Shown: piece after piece, positions 8,239 through 16,723 of the stretch
How the letters are laid out: each line of letters starts with the position of its first letter
How positions within the stretch are numbered: position 1 is the first letter of the stretch
Assembly (NCBI GenBank): GCA_025937785.1
Contig: JAICQQ010000056.1
Span: forward strand, 1 to 39,786
DNA from: Polyangiaceae bacterium
GTDB taxonomy: Bacteria; Myxococcota_A; Polyangia; Polyangiales; Polyangiaceae
DNA length: 39,786 bases
Direction of reading: 5' to 3'
Made by a program: the position numbers and the translations under genes
Notes under the pieces: model-generated
What the model saw: only the letters and a program-made list of their open reading frames with translations
What the model was told of the DNA's origin: nothing
The model's database searches: none

Positions 8239-9239
8239 CGTTCGACGTCCACTGCTTGCAAGGTTTTTTCGAGGTCGAAGCGCGGGTGGTAGCCGAGCTC
8301 GCGCCGCGCCTTCGTGTCGTCCACCATGCATACGTACCGAATGAAGTCGAGCTCGGCCGCCGGAAATGAGCTCATTTTCCAGCGGAATAACCCGCTCAGT
8401 CCAACTTTGGCGACCGACGCTGGCAAGGGCACCGAAGTGCGTTTCAAAACTTCGAGCATCTTCGACAGGCGAGCTCCTGGGGGCCCCGCGATGTTGTACA
8501 CCCCGCGCACGCCGGGGGCCAGGCAGAGCTCCAAGGCGTCGAGCACGTCGTCTTGATGCACCACCTGGAGCATGGGGTCGAACCCGAGTACCGTGGGTAC
8601 GCGCTTCAAGCGCAGGTAATTGCTTGGGGCGTTCTGCACCACTCCCAGAATGTGCGTCGGGCGCACGATCACGACTTCGGGGCCATCGACGCGCCAGGCG
8701 TAGGACTGCGCGCACATGTCGAGCCCCACCAAATCACGCATCTCCACGAAGCGCCCCGCGCCCATCAGGGGTGCTTCCTCACGCAAGAATTGGGGGTTGT
8801 CCGGGCGCGGGCCGTACACGTTCGCGCTCGAGAGCAGCACGACTTTCCTGAACCCGAACTGCTGAGCGTACTGCATCAGCTTCTGAAAGCCGGCCACGTT
8901 CCAGGTGTGGTGCTCTTCGCTGCCGCGCCGCGGGTTGTGCATGACCCCGAGGTGAACCAGGGCCGCCCGCCCTCGCTGCCGAAACACCTCTTTGACGCGT
9001 TGGCGCCGCAGATCGACTTCGTGATGGTCGACGTCCTTGGGCTTGCCCGGGAACGGTCGCCGATCGAGTGCGACGACCTTGGAACGGCGGTGCAACCGGC
9101 GCACCAGACGCCGGCCCAAGTTGCCGCACGCACCGGTGATCATCACGCAGTCGAAATCGTCTTCGGTGCGGGCGAGAGCGCTGCTCGGCGGGGCGCTGCT
9201 CGGCGGGGCGCTGCTCGGCGGGATCGCTTCACCACTCAC
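8226..9239 (-). CDS. Atypical extended SDR / NAD-dependent epimerase-like protein
   Basis: Rossmann-fold protein of about 337 residues. The dinucleotide motif ITGACGNLGRRL (GxxGxxG) is followed by VVALDRRPF, HHEVDLR and the AALVHLGVMHNP strand. VVLLSSANVYGP matches the Ser-containing strand of extended SDRs, and VVIVRPTHILG and GVYNIAGPPG match the substrate-domain junction. The usual catalytic YxxxK is not apparent: the equivalent region reads VGLDMCAQSYAWR, so it may bind nucleotide without standard epimerase or dehydratase chemistry. The start is uncertain. GTG at 9239 includes a (PPSSA)x3 linker encoded by a 15-bp tandem repeat, while ATG at 9143 begins directly at MITGACG. It lies 56 bases downstream of a PlsC-like acyltransferase, suggesting a lipid or glycolipid role (inference). 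Confidence 0.78.
   Translation of the reverse strand: MSGEAIPPSSAPPSSAPPSSALARTEDDFDCVMITGACGNLGRRLVRRLHRRSKVVALDRRPFPGKPKDVDHHEVDLRRQRVKEVFRQRGRAALVHLGVMHNPRRGSEEHHTWNVAGFQKLMQYAQQFGFRKVVLLSSANVYGPRPDNPQFLREEAPLMGAGRFVEMRDLVGLDMCAQSYAWRVDGPEVVIVRPTHILGVVQNAPSNYLRLKRVPTVLGFDPMLQVVHQDDVLDALELCLAPGVRGVYNIAGPPGARLSKMLEVLKRTSVPLPASVAKVGLSGLFRWKMSSFPAAELDFIRYVCMVDDTKARRELGYHPRFDLEKTLQAVDVERWTD
9181..9225 (-). repeat. 15-bp tandem repeat, three copies
   Basis: Three consecutive units of CTGCTCGGCGGGGCG (plus strand; the last diverges at its end) encode PSSAP-type repeats near the N-terminus of the SDR protein on the minus strand. The unit is a multiple of three, so copy-number change would not shift the frame. 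Confidence 0.9.
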
Positions 9240-9295
9240 GGTCCGGTGCTTAGCTGGCTTTTCGCGCGCGCGCCATGCGAGTTTCCCGGAACGTC

Positions 9296-10219
9296 TCAGT
9301 AAAACAGGTGCTGGCGCGAGGCGAGCGCCTCGTTCAAGAGGGCGCTCACGGTCTGTTTGACGAGCCAAACCTTCTCGCGAACGATAGCGTCGTCCTCTTC
9401 GGGATCCCCGGCAAAGCGCAGCGGCTCGCCAAAATGCAGCCGGTACTTCATGGGCAACGGCAATTGGCCTCCCGGGACCAAGAGCTGCGGGATCAGCGGG
9501 AAGACCGGTAGGTTCAGGGCCTTGGCGACGCCGCGCAGATTTCCCAGGCTGACGTATTGCTCTTCGGCGCCGACCACGGCCACCGGTACGATCGGTGTGT
9601 TGGTGCTGAGCGCGAGACGCATGAATCCGAGACCGAACTCTTGGAGCTGATAGCGCTCCGTGAACGGCTTCGAAATGCCACGCAGGCCTTCGGGGAACGT
9701 GAGCAACACCTCGTCCATCTCGAGCAAACGTTTGGCGTTTTCGGGAATCCCGACCACCTGCCCGACCCGACTGTAGAAGGTGGAGACGAAAGGCAAGGTG
9801 CCGGTCCAGCGCTCCACCATCGCGCGGGTCACGCGAGGTGGCTCGGCGTCCAGGAAGAGTGCCGTCCCGATGATCGCGGCGTCGATCGGGATCTGCCCGG
9901 AGTGGTTCGCGACCAGCAGCACTCGGCCTTCCGGTAGGTGTTCGAGTCCGACGCACGTGGTTCGGAAGTATGCGCGATGAAAAAAGGCGCACACCATCGC
10001 AGCCGAGCGCGCGGTCTCCGGATCGAGGCCGAACGGGTCGCCGCCCATCGCTTCGTAGCGAGCGCGCAACCACGCCGCTCGCTCCTCGAAGTCAGCGCCG
10101 AGGATCTTCAGGGAGACTTCGTCGACGCGACGCCGCGCCCGCTGCCAGAGCCGTTGGGCCAGGGGCAGGCCGTGAGCGGCGACGTCGCTGAGGCGGGCTA
10201 GCGCGCGAGAAGGGTCCAT
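9296..10219 (-). CDS. PlsC-family lysophospholipid acyltransferase
   Basis: A 307-residue glycerolipid acyltransferase-like protein. The catalytic block is VANHSGQIPIDAAI, the N-H-x5-D form of the HX4D-type motif (H106 and, with wider spacing, D113). The acceptor-binding FPEG occurs at residues 175-178 and IVPVAVVGAEE further on. These fit the family that acylates lysophosphatidate or related lipids at the inner membrane. No strong transmembrane helix is seen and the N-terminal ~90 residues are an extra basic/helical region. ATG at 10219 is chosen; a TTG at 10255 would add 12 residues. It is divergent from the LD-carboxypeptidase gene and upstream of the SDR gene, with which it probably forms an operon. 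Confidence 0.85.
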   Translation of the reverse strand: MDPSRALARLSDVAAHGLPLAQRLWQRARRRVDEVSLKILGADFEERAAWLRARYEAMGGDPFGLDPETARSAAMVCAFFHRAYFRTTCVGLEHLPEGRVLLVANHSGQIPIDAAIIGTALFLDAEPPRVTRAMVERWTGTLPFVSTFYSRVGQVVGIPENAKRLLEMDEVLLTFPEGLRGISKPFTERYQLQEFGLGFMRLALSTNTPIVPVAVVGAEEQYVSLGNLRGVAKALNLPVFPLIPQLLVPGGQLPLPMKYRLHFGEPLRFAGDPEEDDAIVREKVWLVKQTVSALLNEALASRQHLFY

Positions 10220-10328
10220 GCAGGGCACCGGGCGACAAGCCGCCTCGGGCCGCAATTCTAGCGTGGGGCCCCACGGTCATGGCCAAGATCTTTGCCCCAT
10301 CAGCCGAGGGTTCTGCCAGGATGCTGGC

Positions 10329-11207
10329 GTGCTGCGTCCGCCGCCGCTCCGGCCGGGGTCCTCGATTCGTGTGGTCGCCCCCTCGAGCCCGTTCGATCGC
10401 ACGCTGGTTCGCGCCGGCATGGCCTGGCTCGGGCACCGCTATCGTGTCCGCTTCGATCCTGGTCTCTTCGAGCGCACTGGTTTCCTCGCTGGGGACGACG
10501 GGCGCCGCCGGGACGAACTGAACGCGGCGCTGAACGACCCCGATGCCCACGCGATCGTGGCGGCGCGGGGAGGCTACGGGCTGGGTCGTATCGCTCCCAA
10601 CCTCCAGCTCGAAGCCCTGGTCGAGCACCCCAAATGGGTCGTGGGCTTCAGCGATCTGACCGCACTGCACCTGGAGGCGACGCGTGTGGGTGTGATGAGT
10701 CTGCACGGCCACAACGTCGCAGGCCTCGGGCGCGGCGACGCCCGCGCGCGCGACGCTTGGATCCATGCGCTCGAGCGGCCAGCGCCCGCGCGCTTCGAAC
10801 GGCTCACGGTGATCCACTCGGGCGAGGCCGCGGGACCGCTCGTGGGCGGGAACCTCACCGTGCTGTTCGCGGCGCACGCGGCGGGCCGGCTGCGGCTCCC
10901 GCCGCGGTCGATTCTACTGCTCGAGGACGTCGACGAACCCTCGTACCGGATCGACCGAATGTTGAGCGCGCTGGTGCAGTCTGGCGCCCTCTCGGACGTC
11001 AGCGGCGTCGTCCTCGGCGAGTTCACGGACTGTTCCCCCGGACGTTACGCGGTTCCCACCGAATACGTGCTCGCAGAACGCCTGGGGCTGTTGAGGGTAC
11101 CGGTGCTCGCGGGCCTGCCCGTCGGTCACGGACGCCACAACGCGCCGCTCGTGCTCGGCGCAGCGGCGAGGCTGTCGGCCGAGACCGCCAGCCTCAGCGT
11201 GGGCTGA
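10329..11207 (+). CDS. LD-carboxypeptidase, peptidase family S66
   Basis: A 292-residue S66 serine peptidase (LdcA/MccF type), which trims the terminal D-Ala from murein tetrapeptides during cell-wall recycling or cleaves related peptide conjugates. The GTG start gives VLRPPPLRPGSSIRVVAPSSPF, matching the family N-terminus, with CCAGGA about eight bases upstream. Motifs in order are AARGGYGLGRI, the nucleophile elbow GFSDLTALHL (Ser near residue 105), GGNLTVL, ILLLEDVDEPSYRIDRML with the catalytic Glu, and LAGLPVGHGRHNAPLVLG with the catalytic His near 262. It has no signal peptide, consistent with a cytoplasmic recycling enzyme. A longer open frame upstream has no family match. It is convergent with the giant TPR gene. 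Confidence 0.9.
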   Translation: MLRPPPLRPGSSIRVVAPSSPFDRTLVRAGMAWLGHRYRVRFDPGLFERTGFLAGDDGRRRDELNAALNDPDAHAIVAARGGYGLGRIAPNLQLEALVEHPKWVVGFSDLTALHLEATRVGVMSLHGHNVAGLGRGDARARDAWIHALERPAPARFERLTVIHSGEAAGPLVGGNLTVLFAAHAAGRLRLPPRSILLLEDVDEPSYRIDRMLSALVQSGALSDVSGVVLGEFTDCSPGRYAVPTEYVLAERLGLLRVPVLAGLPVGHGRHNAPLVLGAAARLSAETASLSVG

Positions 11208-11216
11208 GAGCTCGAG

Positions 11217-14200
11217 CTACTCCTGCAACTCGTCTTCGTTGACGCTCACGTCGATGTCGTCGGAATCTGCCACACCCGCTTTCGCGGGCACGGGCGGGGG
11301 TGGGCGGCGCGAGGATCGCGCTGGCGGCGGGGGCGGCGGACGCCCCGGAATGCTCGACGTCATTCCTGGGGGGCGTCGCGGAGGCGGCGGCGGCGGGGGA
11401 CGCCCGGAACCCGCTGGCAGCGGCGCCTGAGAGCGACTCGGCGGCGGCGTTGGCGGACGGCTCGGAGGCGGCGGGAGGGGTCGCGACGGCGATGATGCGG
11501 TCGGCGCGCTCAGCCCAGCGGCCGACGGCAGCGGCGGAGGCACACTCGACGTGCGCGAAGAGGGCGGAGGCGGAGGAGCAGCCGAGGCGCCTGACGCGGG
11601 CAGTGGCGGAGGGCCGGCGGCAGCGAGGGGTTCGTCGTCCGCGTCGTCTTCTACCTCATCCCCCACGTCGTCCTCGACCTCGTCACCGACATCCGGGGGT
11701 TCGTCGTCGTCGTCGTTGTCGACGCTGCCGGCGGTATCGGTGCTGTCCGTATCGGTGGTGTCGGCGTCCCCGCCGTCGAGGGGGGCAGGCTCAGGCTCAG
11801 GTTCAGGTTCAGGCTCAGCAGCGAACGGCAGCGGCGGCGGAGCGTCCGACTCCAGCGTCTGGTCGGTAACGGGTACCGGGGGAAAATCCGACGCCATCGG
11901 GGGCTCGGCCTCAGCCTCGGGCGGGGGCAACGCGTCCTCGGTGTCGTCGGTATCCGGCGGCAGCGGGGAAGCCGCGTCCTCATCGTCTTGCAGGGGCGGC
12001 AGCGGCGGGGCTTGGTCCGAGAGGGGCGGCTCGTCGAGCGGACGCTCGGCGTCAGTCAGCGCGCGCAGCGGATCTTCGTCCGCAGCTGGCTCGTCGCTCG
12101 CTCCGGGCGCTTCGTCCAGCGGCGGCTCGGAGGCTGCGCCAAGGGAGCTGCCATCGCCCGCGACATCGTCGGGCAGCGTGGGAGCCTCGTCGCTGGCTGG
12201 CAGCGGCGCGGAGCTCCGCGTGAATGGACGAGGCCGCTTGGCGTCGGGGCGTCCCTTCTTTTCGGACGCAGACTCCGAACCGGACGACTTCAGCATCAAG
12301 CTCTTGGCCCGTTCGAGGCCCTCCTGAGCTTCTGGGTCGCCGCTCTTCATGCGCAGCACGCGGCGCCACGCATCGGCGGCTTCGCGCGGATCCGCCAGCT
12401 GGTCTTCCCAGAGCCGCGCGACCTTGCGGGCGAGCTCCGCGCGCGTGGCCGTGTCCTTGCCGCGCAGGATCTGATCCTCGTACAGCTGCACCATCCCTCG
12501 ATAGTCCTCGAGTTCCGTGTACAGATTGGCGAGCTCGTCCATCACGGCAGTGTCGGACGGCGATAAGTCGTGGAGGCGCTTCAGATCTTCTGCTGCACCG
12601 CGCGGGTCGCCGAGCTTTTCTCGCCGCACGCGGGCTCGCCGCGCGAGCAACTTGCGCACGAGCGGCCCGTCGAACACTTCTTCGAGAGCACGGTTGAGCA
12701 CCGTCGCGGCGCGCTTCGGATCACCCACCTCTTCCGCCAAGCGTTCGAGCTCGTCGAGGCGCGTATCGTCGACGTGGGTGACGAGGGCATCGCCCAACCA
12801 GGCGAACGCCTGATCGGTGTCCTCCAGATCCGCGTGCGCAATCTGCGCGGCACGGCCCAAGAGCGCGCTGCGCGTGCGTCCGCCGTCGCGCGACCCCTGC
12901 CCACCCGCCGCCAGCGCTTGCGCCAGCGTCTTCGTGAGCACCTTGCCGTCTCGCCCCACATCGGCGAGGCGAGCGATGTCCTCGAGCACCGTGAGGGTCT
13001 CTTCCTGGACGCCGCCACCGAGCGAAATATCGAAGAACTGGCGAGCGCGGTCGAGCGCGTCGTGCTCCGCCGCCACCTGTGCCGCGCGAGCGAGCGCCCG
13101 CAACCGATCTTGCGGCGACTTGCAGCGCGTCACCTGGCGCTCGTAAAGATCGATCACGTGCCCTGGCGCCTTGGCCAGCGCGGCCAGGCGCGACAGCAGC
13201 GACTCCACTTCTTCGGGCGGCACGCTGGTGAGCGCCTGTTCGCCATGCTGAATCGCTTCTTCGGCCTCGACCCCCGCTTCAGCCATGACCTCGGCCTGGC
13301 GCACCATTTCTTCGGCGCGCGTGGGCCCGCTCAAGTCCTGCACCTTCAGGTCGTGGGCGATCTCGAGCGCCTCGAGGTCCTTGAGCTTGACGGCGATCGC
13401 CTCGAGCTTGTCCGCCAAGTCGACGTCAGCGCCCTTGGTCCGGATCAGCTCCTTCGCGACGTTCGCCGCGTCGCTGTCGCGCCCTACCTCGACGAAGCGT
13501 TCGAACGCGCCGCGCAAAGCTTCGTTACGTTCGTCCCCGCCCGGCGCTTCGATGTACCACTCGACGAGCTTGGTGGCGACGATGCCCTTCCAGCCAAGCT
13601 TGTCACCGAGCTTGACGTACTCGTTCCGACACGCCTCGTCGCCACCGTCGGCCACCGTCATCAGCGCGGCGAGCGCCTCGTCACCCTTGCCCACGCGCTG
13701 GTCCAAGATCTCGGCGAGCCGGCGCGTCATCTTGCTGACCTCGTCGTCGTCGCCTTCGACGTCGATCAGGCCCGCGAGGTACTCCGCCACGCGCGGCCAG
13801 TCCTCGAGGCGTTCGCTGAGATCGCAGAGCCGCTGCAGGGCATCGTAGTCTTCGTCGTCGACGTCGCGCACGATCTCCAAGGTGCGCACGGCGTCGTCGA
13901 GACTCTCGAGCGGGCCCTCGTAAATGTCCGCGAGCCGGCGCGCCAGCGATAGTTTTTGCGGGTTCTCCGTGCTCGCCTTCAGCAGTCGCTCGAGCGCGTC
14001 GACCGTGCCCGCTGGGTTCTTCTCGGCTTCGTGCAGATCGGCGATCGCGATCAGCGCTTCTTCGTTGTTTTCTTCGAAATCCGAGAGGATGCTCTCGTAG
14101 CGTTCGATGGCGGTCGGACGATCTTCGAGCCCTTGGGCCACGATGCGCGCCTCGCGCAGCGCGACCTTGATGCGCTCGCTCGGCTCGGTCACGGCCTTGC

Positions 14201-16571
14201 TGAGCCGCGCCGCGTATTCCGCGGCGGCACTCCACTCGAGGCTGGCCTCCGCGTCGTCGAGGAGCAGGCCCAGCGCTTCGGGATCGTCCGTGTCCTCGAG
14301 AACCTGCACCAGGCTGTCGCGGGCGGCGTCGGCGTCCCCGAGTTGTTCCTTCTGAATTTGAGCCGCGCGCTTGCGCAAGCTGGTGCGCAGCGTCTTGTTG
14401 GCGAGCTTGTCGGCTCGGCGCAGCAGGTACGCCGCCAGCTCCTTGTGCTTCGCCTCGGCGACGTAACGTTGCTCCAACGCAGCTGCGTAGCTTTCGTGCT
14501 CGGGATCGAGATCGGTCGCCTGCTCCAGCCGCTCGAGCGCAGCGGCGGCGTCCCCTGCCCGGCCCAGATAATCGGACTCGAGCGCGTACAGCGCCGCTTG
14601 CTCGGTACTCTCGCCCGTGAGCTGGGCGCGCTCGCTCACGGCGGACGCGGCTTGCTCCCACAGCTCGGCCGCGACGAAGCAGCGTTCCGAGGCTTCCCAC
14701 AAAGATGCCTGCTTCAGCAGCGCTGCCGCCTCGGCAAAGGCCTCGCCAGCGCGCTGGTGCTGCCCGGCCGCTTCGCACAGCACTCCCAAACGCTCCGAGA
14801 GCGCGCCCCGGCTTTCTTCGTCGGTCACGCTCGCCATGTTGTCGGCGATGACTTGCGCGGCCAGATCGGGGCGCTCGCCCTTTTCGAAGAAGCGCACCGC
14901 GGTGTTGATGGCGTCGTCGTCGTCCGGAACCAACGCTGCGATCCGAGCCCAGGCTTCACCGGTCGCTACCGGATCTTTGCGCCGCTGCTCGTGGATTTTC
15001 GCCACCGACTTCTCGATCGAAAGCCGCGCTTCGATGTCGTCGGTCTGCTCGGCCTTCTGTTGCAAGAGCTGGCACAAGTCGTCCCAACGCTTGGCGCGCT
15101 CGAGCAAGCGCGTGAGCTGATCCATCGGCCCCTCGTCGCTCGGGTCGAGGTCGATCAATAGTTTCCAGGCGGCGATGGAGCCGTCGAGGTCGCGCAGTTG
15201 ACTTTCGCAGAGCTCCGCCACTTCTCGGATCCACTTGCCGCGCAGCTCGACGTCCGCATCCTGCGAGCTCGCGGCCGCCAGCAACAAGTCTTTCAGCTCG
15301 CTGTACTTGCGGGTTTGACGCAAGTACGCCTCGAGGAACGTGACCGCTTCCTCGTTGGCCGGTTCGATGCTGGTCACCTCCCGGTAGCGATCGGCCGCTT
15401 CGCGCTTCTTGGCTTTGCGCGCGAGACCCTTGGCGATGTCGAGCAGCGCCGCCACGCGTTGGGAGGCGTCGGCATCCGGCGGGGGCGCCAGCGCTTCGAG
15501 CAGACTTTCGTCTCCGCCGAGCTCCATCATCTTGTTGACCAACTCCCGCGCCTGCGGAGCCAGGGCTCCCTGCGGGTTGGCCTTCAGGTACGCAGCGGCA
15601 CGCGGCGCGGCTTCGGCTTCTCGTCCGAGCTGTTCGCCATAATACATGGCGAGCTGCACCGCACGGTCGTGCGTGGCTTCGAGATCGAGCGCACACACCG
15701 AGTACGAAAAGCCGTGTTCACCGGGGTACTCTTCCGCCAATTCGACGAAGAGCTGGGCGGCTTCCGCCGTTTCCTGTGGGTGCACCTGCTCGCCCGCTTG
15801 AACGCGCTCGAGCACGCTCGTTGCGAGCTGCTGCTTCAGCGTCGGGTCCGCGCCGCCCTCGACGCTGCGCGCGGCGCGCAATGTCTGACTCGAGCCTGCC
15901 AGGTCGCCAGCGTTGCGGCGCACCTCGGCTTCGTCCTGATACAGCGCCAGCTGGCGCTCGGCGTCGGTCACCATGCGTTGCTCGAGTTCGAACAGCGGGA
16001 TCGCTTCCAGCCACTGGCCCTGCGACTTGTAGAGCTCGCGCAGTCCATAGATGGCGTACTGGTTCGCGGGGTCGAACTGCACGGCGCGACGATAGTTGTC
16101 GACCGCCTTGCGCGGCTGATTCAGCGGCTCTTCTGCCCAGAGCCGCCCGAGCTCCTCGTAGACGGCAGCGGCGTGGGGGGCGATCTCGGGACTCTGCTGC
16201 GCGAGCGCCGTCAGCGCCTTACCGCGACGATCGAGCAAGGCCACGAGCGCCTTCATGTCACCCTTCTCGCGGTACAGCTCGGCGAGCCTCTCGGCCGGGG
16301 TGGGCTGCGTCGGATCCCGATCGATCGCGATCATCAGCGCCCGCGCCGCACGGTGAGCATCCCCCAAGCTGGTCGACCAAACGTTCGCCGCCTCGGTCAG
16401 CCAGTGACTGGCGAAAGCTGGATCCTGCGTCGACTTCCCGACCTGTTCCAGCAACATCGCATAGGAGCGCGGATCACTTTGACCTGCCTGGTGCGCGAAT
16501 GTGATCGCCTCTTGATCGTGAGGATTTTGGACGAGCCGCTGTACGAGTGACTCCATCTGGCGTGGGTCCAT
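11217..16571 (-). CDS. 1784-residue tetratricopeptide-repeat protein with acidic, Pro-rich tail
   Basis: A very large cytoplasmic-looking scaffold. From residue 1 to about 1425 it is built of helical TPR-like repeats, for example RAARALMIAIDRDPTQPTP, KAVDNYRRAVQFDPANQYAI, RYREVTSIEPANEEAVTFL and AIERYESILSDFEENNEEAL. From about 1427 the sequence changes to low complexity: a basic patch (KKGRPDAKRPRPF), acidic and Pro-rich segments with PEPEPEPEPAP and repeated DVGDEVEDD, then a long Pro/Arg/Ser stretch (RPPPPPPPRRPPG). It ends in an acidic IDVSVNEDELQE. There is no signal peptide or transmembrane helix. Two long antisense frames here are shadows. The role is unknown; TPR arrays generally mediate protein-protein contacts. 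The Ser/Thr kinase gene lies upstream on the same strand. Confidence 0.9.
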   Translation of the reverse strand: MDPRQMESLVQRLVQNPHDQEAITFAHQAGQSDPRSYAMLLEQVGKSTQDPAFASHWLTEAANVWSTSLGDAHRAARALMIAIDRDPTQPTPAERLAELYREKGDMKALVALLDRRGKALTALAQQSPEIAPHAAAVYEELGRLWAEEPLNQPRKAVDNYRRAVQFDPANQYAIYGLRELYKSQGQWLEAIPLFELEQRMVTDAERQLALYQDEAEVRRNAGDLAGSSQTLRAARSVEGGADPTLKQQLATSVLERVQAGEQVHPQETAEAAQLFVELAEEYPGEHGFSYSVCALDLEATHDRAVQLAMYYGEQLGREAEAAPRAAAYLKANPQGALAPQARELVNKMMELGGDESLLEALAPPPDADASQRVAALLDIAKGLARKAKKREAADRYREVTSIEPANEEAVTFLEAYLRQTRKYSELKDLLLAAASSQDADVELRGKWIREVAELCESQLRDLDGSIAAWKLLIDLDPSDEGPMDQLTRLLERAKRWDDLCQLLQQKAEQTDDIEARLSIEKSVAKIHEQRRKDPVATGEAWARIAALVPDDDDAINTAVRFFEKGERPDLAAQVIADNMASVTDEESRGALSERLGVLCEAAGQHQRAGEAFAEAAALLKQASLWEASERCFVAAELWEQAASAVSERAQLTGESTEQAALYALESDYLGRAGDAAAALERLEQATDLDPEHESYAAALEQRYVAEAKHKELAAYLLRRADKLANKTLRTSLRKRAAQIQKEQLGDADAARDSLVQVLEDTDDPEALGLLLDDAEASLEWSAAAEYAARLSKAVTEPSERIKVALREARIVAQGLEDRPTAIERYESILSDFEENNEEALIAIADLHEAEKNPAGTVDALERLLKASTENPQKLSLARRLADIYEGPLESLDDAVRTLEIVRDVDDEDYDALQRLCDLSERLEDWPRVAEYLAGLIDVEGDDDEVSKMTRRLAEILDQRVGKGDEALAALMTVADGGDEACRNEYVKLGDKLGWKGIVATKLVEWYIEAPGGDERNEALRGAFERFVEVGRDSDAANVAKELIRTKGADVDLADKLEAIAVKLKDLEALEIAHDLKVQDLSGPTRAEEMVRQAEVMAEAGVEAEEAIQHGEQALTSVPPEEVESLLSRLAALAKAPGHVIDLYERQVTRCKSPQDRLRALARAAQVAAEHDALDRARQFFDISLGGGVQEETLTVLEDIARLADVGRDGKVLTKTLAQALAAGGQGSRDGGRTRSALLGRAAQIAHADLEDTDQAFAWLGDALVTHVDDTRLDELERLAEEVGDPKRAATVLNRALEEVFDGPLVRKLLARRARVRREKLGDPRGAAEDLKRLHDLSPSDTAVMDELANLYTELEDYRGMVQLYEDQILRGKDTATRAELARKVARLWEDQLADPREAADAWRRVLRMKSGDPEAQEGLERAKSLMLKSSGSESASEKKGRPDAKRPRPFTRSSAPLPASDEAPTLPDDVAGDGSSLGAASEPPLDEAPGASDEPAADEDPLRALTDAERPLDEPPLSDQAPPLPPLQDDEDAASPLPPDTDDTEDALPPPEAEAEPPMASDFPPVPVTDQTLESDAPPPLPFAAEPEPEPEPEPAPLDGGDADTTDTDSTDTAGSVDNDDDDEPPDVGDEVEDDVGDEVEDDADDEPLAAAGPPPLPASGASAAPPPPPSSRTSSVPPPLPSAAGLSAPTASSPSRPLPPPPSRPPTPPPSRSQAPLPAGSGRPPPPPPPRRPPGMTSSIPGRPPPPPPARSSRRPPPPVPAKAGVADSDDIDVSVNEDELQE

Positions 16572-16723
16572 GTCCGGCGCAAGCTAGCATGCGCTAACTG
16601 CGAGCCGCAACGCGGGTTTTTGGCTGTGTCTCGCGCCTCCTCGCAGATCAACCAAGCGTCGCGTTAAACGCGGAACTTTTGAGCTTTATCGAAACCGTGC
16701 TCAGAAATTCGAAAAAAAAGTGA

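Noticed and set aside
9181..9225. Direct repeats as a possible CRISPR array
   Set aside because: Units are contiguous with no spacers and encode in-frame PSSAP repeats. The same applies to the arrays at 19437-19520 and 31714-31784.
9240..10073. Upstream extension of the SDR frame across the acyltransferase gene
   Set aside because: The 5' part of the 615-codon frame only mirrors the acyltransferase in another frame; Rossmann motifs begin after 9143.
12570..13952. 460-codon open frame antisense to the giant TPR gene
   Set aside because: High-GC shadow of a real gene; no motifs, no start context, and the opposite strand encodes clear TPR repeats throughout.
15198..16550. 450-codon open frame antisense to the start of the TPR gene
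   Set aside because: Same reason: antisense shadow with Arg/Leu/Gln-rich composition and no family features.
16660..16672. CGCGTTAAACGCG palindrome downstream of the kinase as a terminator
   Set aside because: Only about four reliable base pairs and the T run is on the wrong side of it for the kinase transcript.
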